A stretch of DNA of 64,000 nucleotides, from the NCBI RefSeq assembly GCF_018603515.1, contig NZ_JACATN010000001.1:434001-498000 (forward strand), given 5' to 3'. The DNA is from Zobellia barbeyronii (GTDB lineage Bacteria; Bacteroidota; Bacteroidia; Flavobacteriales; Flavobacteriaceae). Position 1 is the stretch's first letter; each line of letters starts with the position of its first letter. The notes under the pieces are model-generated. The model searched no databases, was not told where the DNA came from, and saw nothing but the letters and a program-made list of their open reading frames with translations. The position numbers and the translations under genes were made by a program. This document shows, one piece after another, positions 36,476-46,100 of the stretch.

Positions 36476-37309
36476 ATGAAAAAGACCATAGCCTTACTCT
36501 TTATTTTCCTTACAATTGGGACATACGCTCAAGATTCTATTGTAGCACCTACTGAAAAAAGGTGGGATATGTTTAAATACGACTTTGTAAATATGTTTAA
36601 AGGTGTAGGATATTCCTATGCTAGACCACTTCATTGGAAGGGCCAACAGTGGGCACAACTGGGCGGTGTGGTAGCTGGTACGGGAGCAGTTTATCTTTTT
36701 GATGAAGAAAGCTCTGAGTTTATACAAAGACAAAAAGAAAGTGTACCACATGTTATTCGTGAATATGGCGAACTTTATGGTAGCCCAGAAAATAATTATT
36801 TAGCAACATCAGGAGTTTACTTGGCTGGACTAATCACCAAGAATGAAAAACTTCGCCGTACGGGTGTTCTTCTAATTGCATCTGCAACTTCTTCAGGTTT
36901 TTTACAGCAAGTTTTAAAATCTGTTGTAGGTCGTGCAAGACCGGTAGCGGAAAAAGGAAAAGATACCTTTGACCCATTCAATTCAAACCGAAACTATCAT
37001 TCTTTTCCATCCGGGCACGCATTGTTGGCATTTACCAACGCCTATGCTATTGGTAAGCAATTTAAAAGCCCGTGGATAAAAGCAGGTGTTTACACTTTGG
37101 GAGCTATCCCCGGAATTTCCCGTATTTGGGACGGTCAGCATTATTTAAGTGACTTTGTTTTTGCTGTTGCAATCAGCATAGCTACCGTAGAATCTATAGA
37201 CAGGTATCTTGATAAAAAATACGACCAAAAATACAACGACCAAACTAAAAAGACCAGTTGGAACCTCAACTTTGGACCCGGAACACTTGGTGTGGTTATT
37301 CAGTTTTAA
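36476..37309 (+). CDS. Exported PAP2-family phosphatase
   Basis: A 277-residue protein with signal peptide (LLFIFLTIGTYAQ) and the three phosphatidic-acid phosphatase motifs: KSVVGRARP (K-x6-RP), PSGHALL, and SRIWDGQHYLSD (SR-x5-H-x3-D). The full set of catalytic residues is intact, including the final Asp. Likely substrates are lipid phosphates such as undecaprenyl pyrophosphate or lipid A phosphates on the outside of the inner membrane. It differs from the PAP2 haloperoxidase-like lipoprotein at 41832-43154, which lacks the final Asp. It ends 12 bases before the convergent symporter gene. Confidence 0.85.
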   Translation: MKKTIALLFIFLTIGTYAQDSIVAPTEKRWDMFKYDFVNMFKGVGYSYARPLHWKGQQWAQLGGVVAGTGAVYLFDEESSEFIQRQKESVPHVIREYGELYGSPENNYLATSGVYLAGLITKNEKLRRTGVLLIASATSSGFLQQVLKSVVGRARPVAEKGKDTFDPFNSNRNYHSFPSGHALLAFTNAYAIGKQFKSPWIKAGVYTLGAIPGISRIWDGQHYLSDFVFAVAISIATVESIDRYLDKKYDQKYNDQTKKTSWNLNFGPGTLGVVIQF

Positions 37310-37321
37310 ATTCTTCCTTAT

Positions 37322-38971
37322 TTAGAATATCAAATAAGTACTCAGTACCAAAGCTGTGATGGCTGCTCCTGCTATAAAAGCATATTTCCATGGCTCAACA
37401 CTTACAGCATCTGTAGTCATCGGCTCGTAATCTGTATCCCTTGGATAAAGTTTTCCGATTACCAACATAATGATAATGTTCAAAACAAACAAGATAGCCA
37501 TTACATGTAAAAAGTGTGGATAGGCTTCTGCCTGTATCACACTCAAAGCTTTAGCTTCAGTTATTCCGTTCTGGGCAGCCTCAGCAAGCGCATTGTCCAC
37601 ATAATAAGGCTTGATAATAAACTGACTTATAGAATACAGGACAACCCCTGAAATTACGCCAATCTTAGCGGCTATTGCTGGCACACGTTTCGTAAAGAAG
37701 CCAATAACAATTACAGTTAGAATAGGAATACTATAACAACCATTTGCTTCTTGCAACCAAGCAAAAAGACCTTGTGGAGCATTAGCAATCAAAGGTGCTA
37801 CGCACATCCCTAAAATACCAAGCACAAGACCAAATACCTTACCTGCCTTCACAGTTTCTAATTCAGTAGCTGTCTTTTTAAAATATTGTCTGTAAAGGTC
37901 AAATCCGAATAAAGTAGCACTACTATTCAACAAACTATTGAACGAGCTTAGAATGGCACCAAAAAGTACCGCGGCAAAAAGACCTGTAAATGCAGCAGGA
38001 AGCACTGTGGCCACCAATTTAGGATAAGCTTGATCAGGATTATCTAATTTACCTTCAAAAATATGCCAAGCAATAATACCTGGTAATACTACAATTATTG
38101 GTATCAAAAATTTCACTAAAGCTGCTAGGATTACCCCTTTTTGACCCTCCTTTAAATTTTTTGCTCCAAAAACACGCTGTAAAATAACTTGGTTCGTACC
38201 CCAATAGAACATCTGTACAAGCATCATTCCCGTAAAAATAGTTCCAAAAGGTATAGAAGCATCTACATCTCCTTTTACATTAAATTTCTCAGGATGAGTT
38301 TCCCATAGAATAGATATTCCATCTGAAATACTCCCATCACCTATAGCCATTAGCCCAAAAACAGGAATAAGAAGCCCACCAATTAAAAGACCGATTGAAT
38401 TGATAAGGTCAGAAACCGCAACAGCCTTTAATCCGCCAAAGATTGCATAGATTATACCGATTGTACCAATACTCCAAACACAGAGCCACAACGTAGCTGT
38501 ATCGGAAAGTCCAAGGAGGCTAGGTAAATCAAACATTGTACTAAACGCCAGGGATCCTGAATACAATACCGAAGGAATCACCACAATTACATAACCGGAC
38601 AAGAATAAAGCCGTAAGAATAGCTTTTGTACCATGATCGAATCTATCTTCCACAAATTGCGGAATCGTTGTTATACCACCTCTCATGTATCTAGGAAGAA
38701 GGAATACAGCAGTTATAATCATTGCTATAGCCGCCAATGTTTCCCAAGCCATTACCAAAACACCTTCGGTAAACGCTTGTCCGTTCAACCCCACAATCTG
38801 CTCTGCAGAAAGGTTGGTCAAAAGCAACGAACCAGCAATTGTAATTGCCCCTAGGCTTCTCCCGGCTAGAAAATAACCGTCAGCAGAATTTTCATTGGTA
38901 CTTCTTGTAGCATACCAAGCGATAACGGCTACTAAAAGTGTAAAACCTACAAAAGAAACTATTGAGAGCAT
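37322..38971 (-). CDS. Sodium:solute symporter (SSS/SLC5 family)
   Basis: Inner-membrane transporter of 549 residues with about 13-14 hydrophobic segments. The SSS hallmark YFLAGRSLGAITIAGSLLLTN (first helices) and the region GGLKAVAVSDLINSIGLL identify the family, which couples Na+ to uptake of sugars, amino acids or vitamins. It follows the GH36 and acetyltransferase genes on the same strand (gap of 48 bases to the latter), so a sugar or oligosaccharide cargo, such as a galactoside, is the natural inference. It is the last gene of that unit. Confidence 0.88.
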   Translation of the reverse strand: MLSIVSFVGFTLLVAVIAWYATRSTNENSADGYFLAGRSLGAITIAGSLLLTNLSAEQIVGLNGQAFTEGVLVMAWETLAAIAMIITAVFLLPRYMRGGITTIPQFVEDRFDHGTKAILTALFLSGYVIVVIPSVLYSGSLAFSTMFDLPSLLGLSDTATLWLCVWSIGTIGIIYAIFGGLKAVAVSDLINSIGLLIGGLLIPVFGLMAIGDGSISDGISILWETHPEKFNVKGDVDASIPFGTIFTGMMLVQMFYWGTNQVILQRVFGAKNLKEGQKGVILAALVKFLIPIIVVLPGIIAWHIFEGKLDNPDQAYPKLVATVLPAAFTGLFAAVLFGAILSSFNSLLNSSATLFGFDLYRQYFKKTATELETVKAGKVFGLVLGILGMCVAPLIANAPQGLFAWLQEANGCYSIPILTVIVIGFFTKRVPAIAAKIGVISGVVLYSISQFIIKPYYVDNALAEAAQNGITEAKALSVIQAEAYPHFLHVMAILFVLNIIIMLVIGKLYPRDTDYEPMTTDAVSVEPWKYAFIAGAAITALVLSTYLIF

Positions 38972-39019
38972 GTTTTTGGTGTTTTAAGTTGGTATTGAGT
39001 AATAGATATAACTGGATTA

Positions 39020-39577
39020 TCAGTTATCAATTTTCTTTAATACGCGGCACGGATTGCCTACAGCGACTACATTTTCAGGAATATCCTTAACAACGACACT
39101 ACCGGAACCGATAACGCTGTTGTTTCCGATAGTAACTCCAGGGTTAACGATTACCCCACCACCAATCCAAACGTTATCTCCTATCCGGATAGGTTTTGCA
39201 TATTCAATACCTGAGTTTCTTGCTTCAAATTCTAGAGGATGCGTGGCCGTTAGCAGTTTTACACCTGGTGCCATCATCACATTCTTACCGATATATACTG
39301 GTGCGGCATCCAAAATAATACAATCAAAATTAGCATACGAGTTTTCACCCCAATAAATATTGAAGCCATAATCACACGTAAAACGATTTTCGATGTAAAA
39401 ATTCTTACCAGTCTCGGCAAATAGTTCTTTAAAAAAATGTTTGCGTTGCCGTTCTTTGTCCATAGGTATAGACTCAATTTCACGCATCAATCTTCTTGCA
39501 TTTAACCTTACCCTAACCAATTCTTTATCATTGGGATTATAGGGTTCCCCGCTAATCATTTTTTCTTTTTCGGTCAT
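39020..39577 (-). CDS. Maltose/galactoside O-acetyltransferase-like protein
   Basis: A 185-residue left-handed beta-helix acetyltransferase of the Maa/LacA group, which transfers acetyl from acetyl-CoA to a sugar hydroxyl. The N-terminal MISGEPYNPNDKELVRVR is the Maa-type cap, then the hexapeptide turns VWIGGGVIVNPGVTIGNN and VVVKDIPENVVAVGNP. The His acting as base is expected in TATHPL near residue 110. It is encoded between the GH36 enzyme (10 bases upstream) and the symporter, and may detoxify or tag non-metabolised sugars as LacA is proposed to. Confidence 0.88.
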   Translation of the reverse strand: MTEKEKMISGEPYNPNDKELVRVRLNARRLMREIESIPMDKERQRKHFFKELFAETGKNFYIENRFTCDYGFNIYWGENSYANFDCIILDAAPVYIGKNVMMAPGVKLLTATHPLEFEARNSGIEYAKPIRIGDNVWIGGGVIVNPGVTIGNNSVIGSGSVVVKDIPENVVAVGNPCRVLKKIDN

Positions 39578-39587
39578 TTGATGTCTA

Positions 39588-41357
39588 CTATATTTTCTCG
39601 GCTCTTATAATTCCACAAGCAGGAACCTCTATCTCGAGTACACCTTTCGAAAATACTACATTATCCTCCCTTATCAAACTTCCTTGGCAATCATAGATTT
39701 TACAGCGGTAAGCTCCTAAATCTTTGGTGCTTCGGACGATAATTTGATCCGCAATTTGACCATTTAAGATATCTATAAGTTTATGCGCTTCATTAAGCTC
39801 AGTAACCCAAGCATCATAAACACCAATAATTACCTGCCCATTCTTAGATACCCTTTCTGTGGGATAGTTGGCAAGAGGTTTAGAAGGAAGAAAATCGCCG
39901 TTCATAAGAACATCTGCATTTTCATTCCAGTACTTGGTGTAAAACCCGATCATATTTAAATATTCCTTAGGTGTATCACTTAACATTACCGAAAGTTGAG
40001 GAACACCAAAAAGCGTATTAATGACTTGAAGTGCCGCAATTTCCAATGGTTCATCTGCATGCCAAGTCACCATATCTGAATGTACAGCCGTATTACCCGC
40101 AAGCATACGGATATCTGCTATTCGCAATCGGTTCATGGTAGCATCTCCCGGGCAATCAAAAGCCCGGAACATGTTTCCATATTTACGCATTGCCGGTCCA
40201 GTATATTTCTGTCTGAACTCGATAAAAATTTCGGGGTTAATTTCTGTTAAAGCATTTTTTACATCGGTCAACAATCTGTCAACAGCTCCGTTTATTGAAG
40301 CGTAATCCGCATCTGCCCCTAACTTAATAGGTGTGTCTTTATAGAATCTAAAGTCGTCTATAAAATCTAATTTAAAACCGTCTAAATTCCAGTCTTTAGC
40401 TGCATTTGTATAAATATCGATAAGGTATTGTCTTACATCTGGATACCGTGGGTCAAAAACAGGTGCCCATCTGTGGTCTTCTGTTAAGTATTTACCCTTA
40501 AAACGCTTGAAGGCCTTTGATTTTTCACCACAGAAAGGAACTGAATACCAAAGGGCTACTTTCATACCCGTTTCGTGAACACTTTTTACGAATTCTGCCA
40601 TTTTAGGAATACGATCCGGCTGCCAATCGCCCGTAAAATCATATCCTCTATTTGTATCAAACGTTTGCCAACCATCATCAATGATGATAGCTTCGTAACC
40701 TAAATTTTTCGCCAATCTACACTCTTTTAAAAGTAACGATACATCAAGATTTTGATGAAATTGATACCAAGTAGAGTACAATGGCTTTTTTGCAATAGCA
40801 GGAACATATGCCGGCTTTAGTTCCTCAAAGGTTTCCCACCAAGAAGACACAGCCCTTAGGCTATCTGAAAAATGCCTGTTTTGGTTATCCAGTCGTAATT
40901 GGACTTTGAAATTTTTTAGTGGATAATGCTGTTCCGTAAAAAATGTAATATGGCAATAAAAACAATTGTCCTCTTCACGTAAACGAGCGTTCATTTCCAA
41001 TTTATTGATAGCATTGGAACAAGCAAAAGTTAAAACATTCTCATCGCTATTACCAAACAGAGAAATTACGGGAGAATCAATAGAAATTCTTGACTCCATA
41101 TTATCTAATTCCCAGTCTGCCTGAATACGTTTATTGAAGTCCGTAGTAGGTTTCCAAACACCCTTTACATTTACTGCCGGAACCTTCCATTGTAATGTAA
41201 TTGGCTTAGGAATTATTTGTTCGTCACTTGTTACTTCAAAATTGTAGATAACCGTACCATCATGGTCATGTACTTTTTTAAGGGAGGTTCGTAAATTTTG
41301 CTTTGCTCCTGTTATAGTTATCTCGGGATTTGCTTTAGTGGTCTTATTTACAATCAT
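39588..41357 (-). CDS. GH36-family glycoside hydrolase (alpha-galactosidase-like)
   Basis: Cytoplasmic enzyme of 589 residues, no signal peptide. The TIM-barrel has IIDDGWQTFD near residue 225, the predicted nucleophile Asp in KLDFIDD near residue 325, and the acid/base region RAFDCPGDATMNRLR around residue 400. The N-terminal beta domain is shorter than in 720-residue classic GH36 enzymes. Alpha-galactosidase or a related alpha-glycosidase activity is likely. It heads an operon with the acetyltransferase and symporter. Its promoter region shares a 32-base block with that of susC (41484-41515), so the two units are probably co-regulated. Confidence 0.85.
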   Translation of the reverse strand: MIVNKTTKANPEITITGAKQNLRTSLKKVHDHDGTVIYNFEVTSDEQIIPKPITLQWKVPAVNVKGVWKPTTDFNKRIQADWELDNMESRISIDSPVISLFGNSDENVLTFACSNAINKLEMNARLREEDNCFYCHITFFTEQHYPLKNFKVQLRLDNQNRHFSDSLRAVSSWWETFEELKPAYVPAIAKKPLYSTWYQFHQNLDVSLLLKECRLAKNLGYEAIIIDDGWQTFDTNRGYDFTGDWQPDRIPKMAEFVKSVHETGMKVALWYSVPFCGEKSKAFKRFKGKYLTEDHRWAPVFDPRYPDVRQYLIDIYTNAAKDWNLDGFKLDFIDDFRFYKDTPIKLGADADYASINGAVDRLLTDVKNALTEINPEIFIEFRQKYTGPAMRKYGNMFRAFDCPGDATMNRLRIADIRMLAGNTAVHSDMVTWHADEPLEIAALQVINTLFGVPQLSVMLSDTPKEYLNMIGFYTKYWNENADVLMNGDFLPSKPLANYPTERVSKNGQVIIGVYDAWVTELNEAHKLIDILNGQIADQIIVRSTKDLGAYRCKIYDCQGSLIREDNVVFSKGVLEIEVPACGIIRAEKI

Positions 41358-41483
41358 CTTAATTTTATTATGGCCGGCAATTAACTAGCAATTGGTGGTT
41401 TTCTGATATTTCTCTTGAAGCAAAAAATTATATTTCACCTAACATTTACTGTAGGAAAACAAGAAACAACTATTATTTATTAT

Positions 41484-41507
41484 ACTATGATATTCTATGC
41501 TACTATT
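41484..41507 (-). promoter_or_regulatory. Operator-like direct repeat at the GH36 promoter
   Basis: Two CTATG-type half-sites (CTATGATA at 41485 and CTATGCTA at 41495), ten bases apart, sit just downstream of the -7 box over the predicted transcription start. With the box, they form a 32-base block (41484-41515) that is 26/32 identical, without gaps, to 55187-55218 before susC. A likely regulator-binding site. Confidence 0.6.
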
Positions 41508-41537
41508 CAAATATACAGTGTATTCTAAATATCTCAA
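41508..41537 (-). promoter_or_regulatory. Promoter of the GH36 operon
   Basis: Minus-strand -7 box TATATTTG (41515-41508), 19-base spacer, -33 TTTG with its TTG at 41537-41535. A start near 41501 gives a leader of about 145 bases. Confidence 0.7.
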
Positions 41538-41831
41538 AAAAAATAACCCCAAAAGTGTATATAGACTTGATTTACAGAGCAAAATGATATAACATTAAGA
41601 AGAGGAATTATTTTTTCGCAACTTATCCAAACCCTTTATTTTTAGTAAAAAATAATATTTTGACAAAATTTTATTGAAATATACATATAATTCAGTTCAT
41701 AGCTAAGAAAAATCCTTCATTACAAGTAAACCCTATTATAACTATAGATAATGGTAAGAATAAGCTGTCCGAAAGAATTTATGCTAACATTGCATAAGTA
41801 TAATTTATATCCACTGCTGTAAAACTAATTA

Positions 41832-43154
41832 CTATTTATCAGATTTAATTTTCTTAATAATATAGCTACCTACTGCCTTACCTTGCTGAATCCCAAGTTC
41901 AATAGCCGGCCTGTAATGAATCCCCCCATATAAACGGCTAATGGCAGCTTCTTCAGCGGCTCCCCAAAAGGACTGAAAGCTTCTTGGAGGAAGACCGTAT
42001 GGCACTTCTGTAGCATCTACAAAAGAATAGTTCTCACCAAAGAGATGTGTAAGTACAGTTGCCGCAGCGCTAGAAGCAACACTATGACCAGAAGTATGTT
42101 CTGGAAAAGCAGGTGTTTGAAGAATAGGTTGCCAATCCTGGTCTATATACTGGTTTATATAGGTTTCAGGCCTGGTTAGACTACTCTTATACTTTTGATC
42201 CCAACAACTTATAAAGGCATCTGCAATAGTAACTCCTAACAATGACATGGTTTCAGCTGACTCTAATACACCAGCCTTTTGTTCATCTAATATTTGTGCA
42301 GCAATATGCATCCAATGCCCCCCAGGTGAAATTTGTTGTTGAAAATACATGACATGACCATTAGTAGTTGAAATATTAGGATTGCAATCCCAAAATTTGG
42401 CAACTTCTAATTTTGCAGAATCGATATTTTTAACCGTTTCGTATACTTCATTTGCTTCTTTATAGAATTTTGAAGATTCGGTACTATCAAATTGAGTTGG
42501 CAAACCAGGGTCGAATTGCCCAGCTGAGTCTAGTACGAACGGTTTTATTGTTCTCCAGTGCGGTTCAATAGCTTCCATGTAGTCAGGCGGAGTGGGTTTC
42601 CATCGACCGGGGTCATCTGAAATACTGAACCTTGGTAAAGCTGTTCTTCTCAAATATCCATCCTTGCTGGCACGAGCTAAAATTTCTTTCCCTAATTTTT
42701 CACCTAAAGAAACCGAGTTTTCATAGGTCTTCTTATCAATGCCAATTTCCTGAACGTCACTAAGCAATTCTTTCTGCATGTTGTCAATCAGCTCTAAATC
42801 AAAAACAAGTGATTTGGCTACATCAGTAAAAGCAACCAAAGAGGTTAATGGGTAATAATAGGCTTTGTTGGCTTCCGGCTTACTTAAATTATCTAAATCG
42901 TTTAATTGACCGCCTAAAGATTGTTTTGAGTCATCTTGAAAACGTATTCCTTCGTATGCTGCGATATTGGCATAAGCATAGATTCTACTAGCCACAGGTG
43001 GAGTGAATATGTCAGCAACTATTACATCAGTAAGTTTTCGATTGTAGGTCGAAATACTTCCTTCAAAATAAGCGTCAAGGCCTTCTTGATTATGATTCGG
43101 CCCACAAGCTGATATTACTATTAGAACAAAAAGTAGAAGACTACTTAACTTCAT
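41832..43154 (-). CDS. Vanadium-dependent haloperoxidase-like PAP2 lipoprotein
   Basis: A 440-residue lipoprotein (signal peptide ending LIVISACG, Cys17) with a haloperoxidase/PAP2 fold. The vanadate- or phosphate-binding residues lie in KYKSSLTRP (K-x6-RP, near 320), PEHTSGHS (near 356) and SRLYGGIHYRPAIELG (near 403). The last motif has the SR-x5-H of haloperoxidases but lacks the Asp three residues later that PAP2 phosphatases use. Known relatives oxidise halides with peroxide or hydrolyse phosphate; neither is proven here. Its start overlaps the end of the VCBS gene by 14 bases, implying coupling. A start at 43190 is possible but would spoil the signal peptide. Confidence 0.85.
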   Translation of the reverse strand: MKLSSLLLFVLIVISACGPNHNQEGLDAYFEGSISTYNRKLTDVIVADIFTPPVASRIYAYANIAAYEGIRFQDDSKQSLGGQLNDLDNLSKPEANKAYYYPLTSLVAFTDVAKSLVFDLELIDNMQKELLSDVQEIGIDKKTYENSVSLGEKLGKEILARASKDGYLRRTALPRFSISDDPGRWKPTPPDYMEAIEPHWRTIKPFVLDSAGQFDPGLPTQFDSTESSKFYKEANEVYETVKNIDSAKLEVAKFWDCNPNISTTNGHVMYFQQQISPGGHWMHIAAQILDEQKAGVLESAETMSLLGVTIADAFISCWDQKYKSSLTRPETYINQYIDQDWQPILQTPAFPEHTSGHSVASSAAATVLTHLFGENYSFVDATEVPYGLPPRSFQSFWGAAEEAAISRLYGGIHYRPAIELGIQQGKAVGSYIIKKIKSDK

Positions 43155-46100
43155 TTTTATTAAAAACTGTTTTTGTTTTTCCCGATGCATCAGTAAATAT
43201 TATTTCTTTTATTTTATTTTGTATTTGAATACTTCTAGAACTATTTGACAGATAGCCTGAACCATAATAGAATTCCTTTCTTACTTTTTTTCCATTTTCG
43301 TAAAAGATTTCTGCAAATAGCGTTTCTTTTTCTGCATTAATAATTTCAATGCTTTCTTCAGGAGTATTTGTAGTGAAAATCTTTAAAGGTCCATTATTAT
43401 TGGCAACAATTATTTGTAATTCTCCTTTGCCATTACGGATGCTAGCTAAGCCACTTCCATCAAAATCATTTATGAAACCACTTTCTTTGAGAGAGAGTGT
43501 TTCAAAACTACCATCACCCTTTCCCTTTAGAACTAATCCTTTTAAAGCATCATATCTTCCTGTAGCTACATCAGTTGAGTAGGAGTTGCCAGTTAAAATC
43601 ACATCTTCATTACCATCTTGATTAAAATCTTCAATAACAATTCCTTCAATAGGAGCCATTTGAGCAGCTATTGGTAAATCACTTATCTTAAAGCTACCAT
43701 TTCCTAAGTTTTCTACATAGCTACTAGCGAAGTTATGACTTTTCACAACGTACGCATTTTCTAATTCTTCTGGAAGAAATGATTTCTCAAAAGGAGTTTC
43801 TGCGTATGATTTATAGGTTTTAAAACGGGATCGCATAGCACTTATTTGACTAATAAGCTCATCTCGAGAATGAGCAATATAGTTTTCGCCATCATTATAA
43901 TAACACATTATTGGATCTATGCGACCATCTTTGTCATAGTCGTTAGCATAAATGGATAGCGGTTCATTTTCTGAAGCCTTGAATTTATTGTTTAACCCTT
44001 GATTACCAATAATATAGTCAATGTCTCCATCGCCATCAAAATCACCTCCGTTAATACTATTCCACCAACCTTCTGTTTTCTGGAGTCCTATTGTATTTGT
44101 AGCACGTATTAACTTGCCATTCTCATTATGAAAAAATTCCACTTGCATGAATTCACCCACAACAATTAAGTCACTCCATCCATCGGAATCATAATCGGTC
44201 CAAAGTGCTGAGGTTACCATAGTTAGTTTATCCCAATCACTAATTTGATTACTGATATCTCTAAACTTAAGATTCTCTGCATCTTCATTGGATAAATTCT
44301 CCAAGAGATAACTTTTAACAGGCATAGGATATTTACCAGGATTTACACGACCACCTACGAACAAATCTAAATCACCGTCATGGTCAAAATCAACCGCGTT
44401 TACCGTTGATCCACTTATTTTGATTTGTGGCAAGGCATCTGATTTGGAAAATTTTCCAGAACCGTCATTGAGGTAAAGTCTGTCTTGATAAATAAAATCC
44501 TCAGTTAAAAGTACTCCGCCACTTACAATATAAAGATCAAGATAGCCATCATTATTGGCATCAAAGAAAAGGCTACCCAAATCCTCTTTACTTACATCAA
44601 AGGGAATAGTGGATTTACTAAAAGTAGCATCTTTATTTTGAACGAAAAATTCTCCAAATTGACCAGAACCACCACCCACATAAAAATCTTCTAGACCATC
44701 AGCATTATAATCCCCAACAGCTATACCGGGGCCATTTCTTGATGTCATATGTGGTAAAATGGGCTGAATTTTGAAATCAATCATACCATCTTCGATATGA
44801 CTAAAGTCAATTTTTGACTTTTCAGTTGTTGACGTAAACCAAGCTTTATCTTGGCTGATTGTCTCTTTGCTTTCTAAAGTAACTTGATCAGTTTGTTTTA
44901 TAAGTAACTGTTGATCCGCTTTAATACCTGTTAAGTTTTGATAACTATTGTCTGGCCACCAAATTTCAATTCGCTCAACGACATCTTCTTTCCCTAATCC
45001 GAAATGAAGTATAGGATCTGTACTAGATTCATAGCCCCTACTCAAGAAATTTTCCTCAAACTGTGTACTGGTTTTTGTGGTTATTTTAACCTTGGCTCCA
45101 ATACCTTGAAGATTTCCTTGTTTTCCTACTAACTGTATTCTAAGATAATGATTTATGGTATCGTTCAGAGTTCTATTTTCATAAACAAAAGCAGGTTGAT
45201 TAACATTATTAACTACCAAGTCTAAATCACCATCATTGTCTAAATCAGCATATGCAGCACCATTTGAGCAGCTTGCATCTACTATTCCCCAATCTTCGGA
45301 AGTGTCTTCAAAAGTTGTATTGCCAGAATTACGATATGAATAATTCACCAGTTTAGCTGGAGGTAATTCTTGAATAGATTTTAATTTTTGATTGATTTTC
45401 GCTTCTCGCTCACCAAGTGGATTGTCGTATATGTTTTGATAGTGAATGTAGTCAAGGTTTCCTAAATCCCTCAAAAATCCATTTGTAATATAAATATCTT
45501 TATACCCATCGTTGTCATAGTCAGCAAGAAGCGTACTCCAGCTCCAATCAGTACTGCTTATACCAGCCATATTTCCAATTTCACTAAACTCACCTTCACC
45601 CATATTTAGCTGCATGGTATTTCTGCTGTACTGTGCCTGATAACCAGCATTGAGCATCATTTGAAAGCGGTCATAACCGGTAGATGAAATAATCAGTTTT
45701 TGTCGTTCATTATCTTCTGGTCTCATGTCGAGAACCATTATATCAGGTTTACCGTTATTATCAATGTCTGAAATACCGTTACCCATACCGGCGTAAGATG
45801 TATGGTTCATGTTTTCTGTAATCTCATCTTTAAAAGTGCCGTCGCCTTTATTTATGTATAGGATATCATTACCAACAAAATCATTTGAAATATAAATATC
45901 TGGCCAAGAATCATTATTGATATCTGATATAGCAACACCTAAGCCGTAACCTTCTACTAAAATCCCAGCTTCTAGAGATACATCTGTAAATTTTCCATTG
46001 CCTTCGTTTCGATAAAGTCGGTCATTACTTATTGATTTTCCATCTAGTTTTCTAGGATTACTGGAATTCACTTGATGTTCATAAGCAGCAGGGTTAACCA

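Larger units (their letters stand above)
41358..41831. other. Intergenic region between the haloperoxidase-like and GH36 genes
   Basis: A very AT-rich 474-base stretch without a gene. It holds the GH36 promoter and operator (41484-41537) and, further toward the haloperoxidase stop, an inverted repeat TTATGC-7-GCATAA (41779-41797). No clear terminator follows the haloperoxidase stop codon, so read-through into the GH36 unit is possible. Confidence 0.6.

Noticed and set aside
41779-41797. TTATGC-7-GCATAA inverted repeat as a third operator
   Set aside because: It resembles the half-site core but has opposite symmetry and no promoter box beside it; kept only as a note in the intergenic entry.
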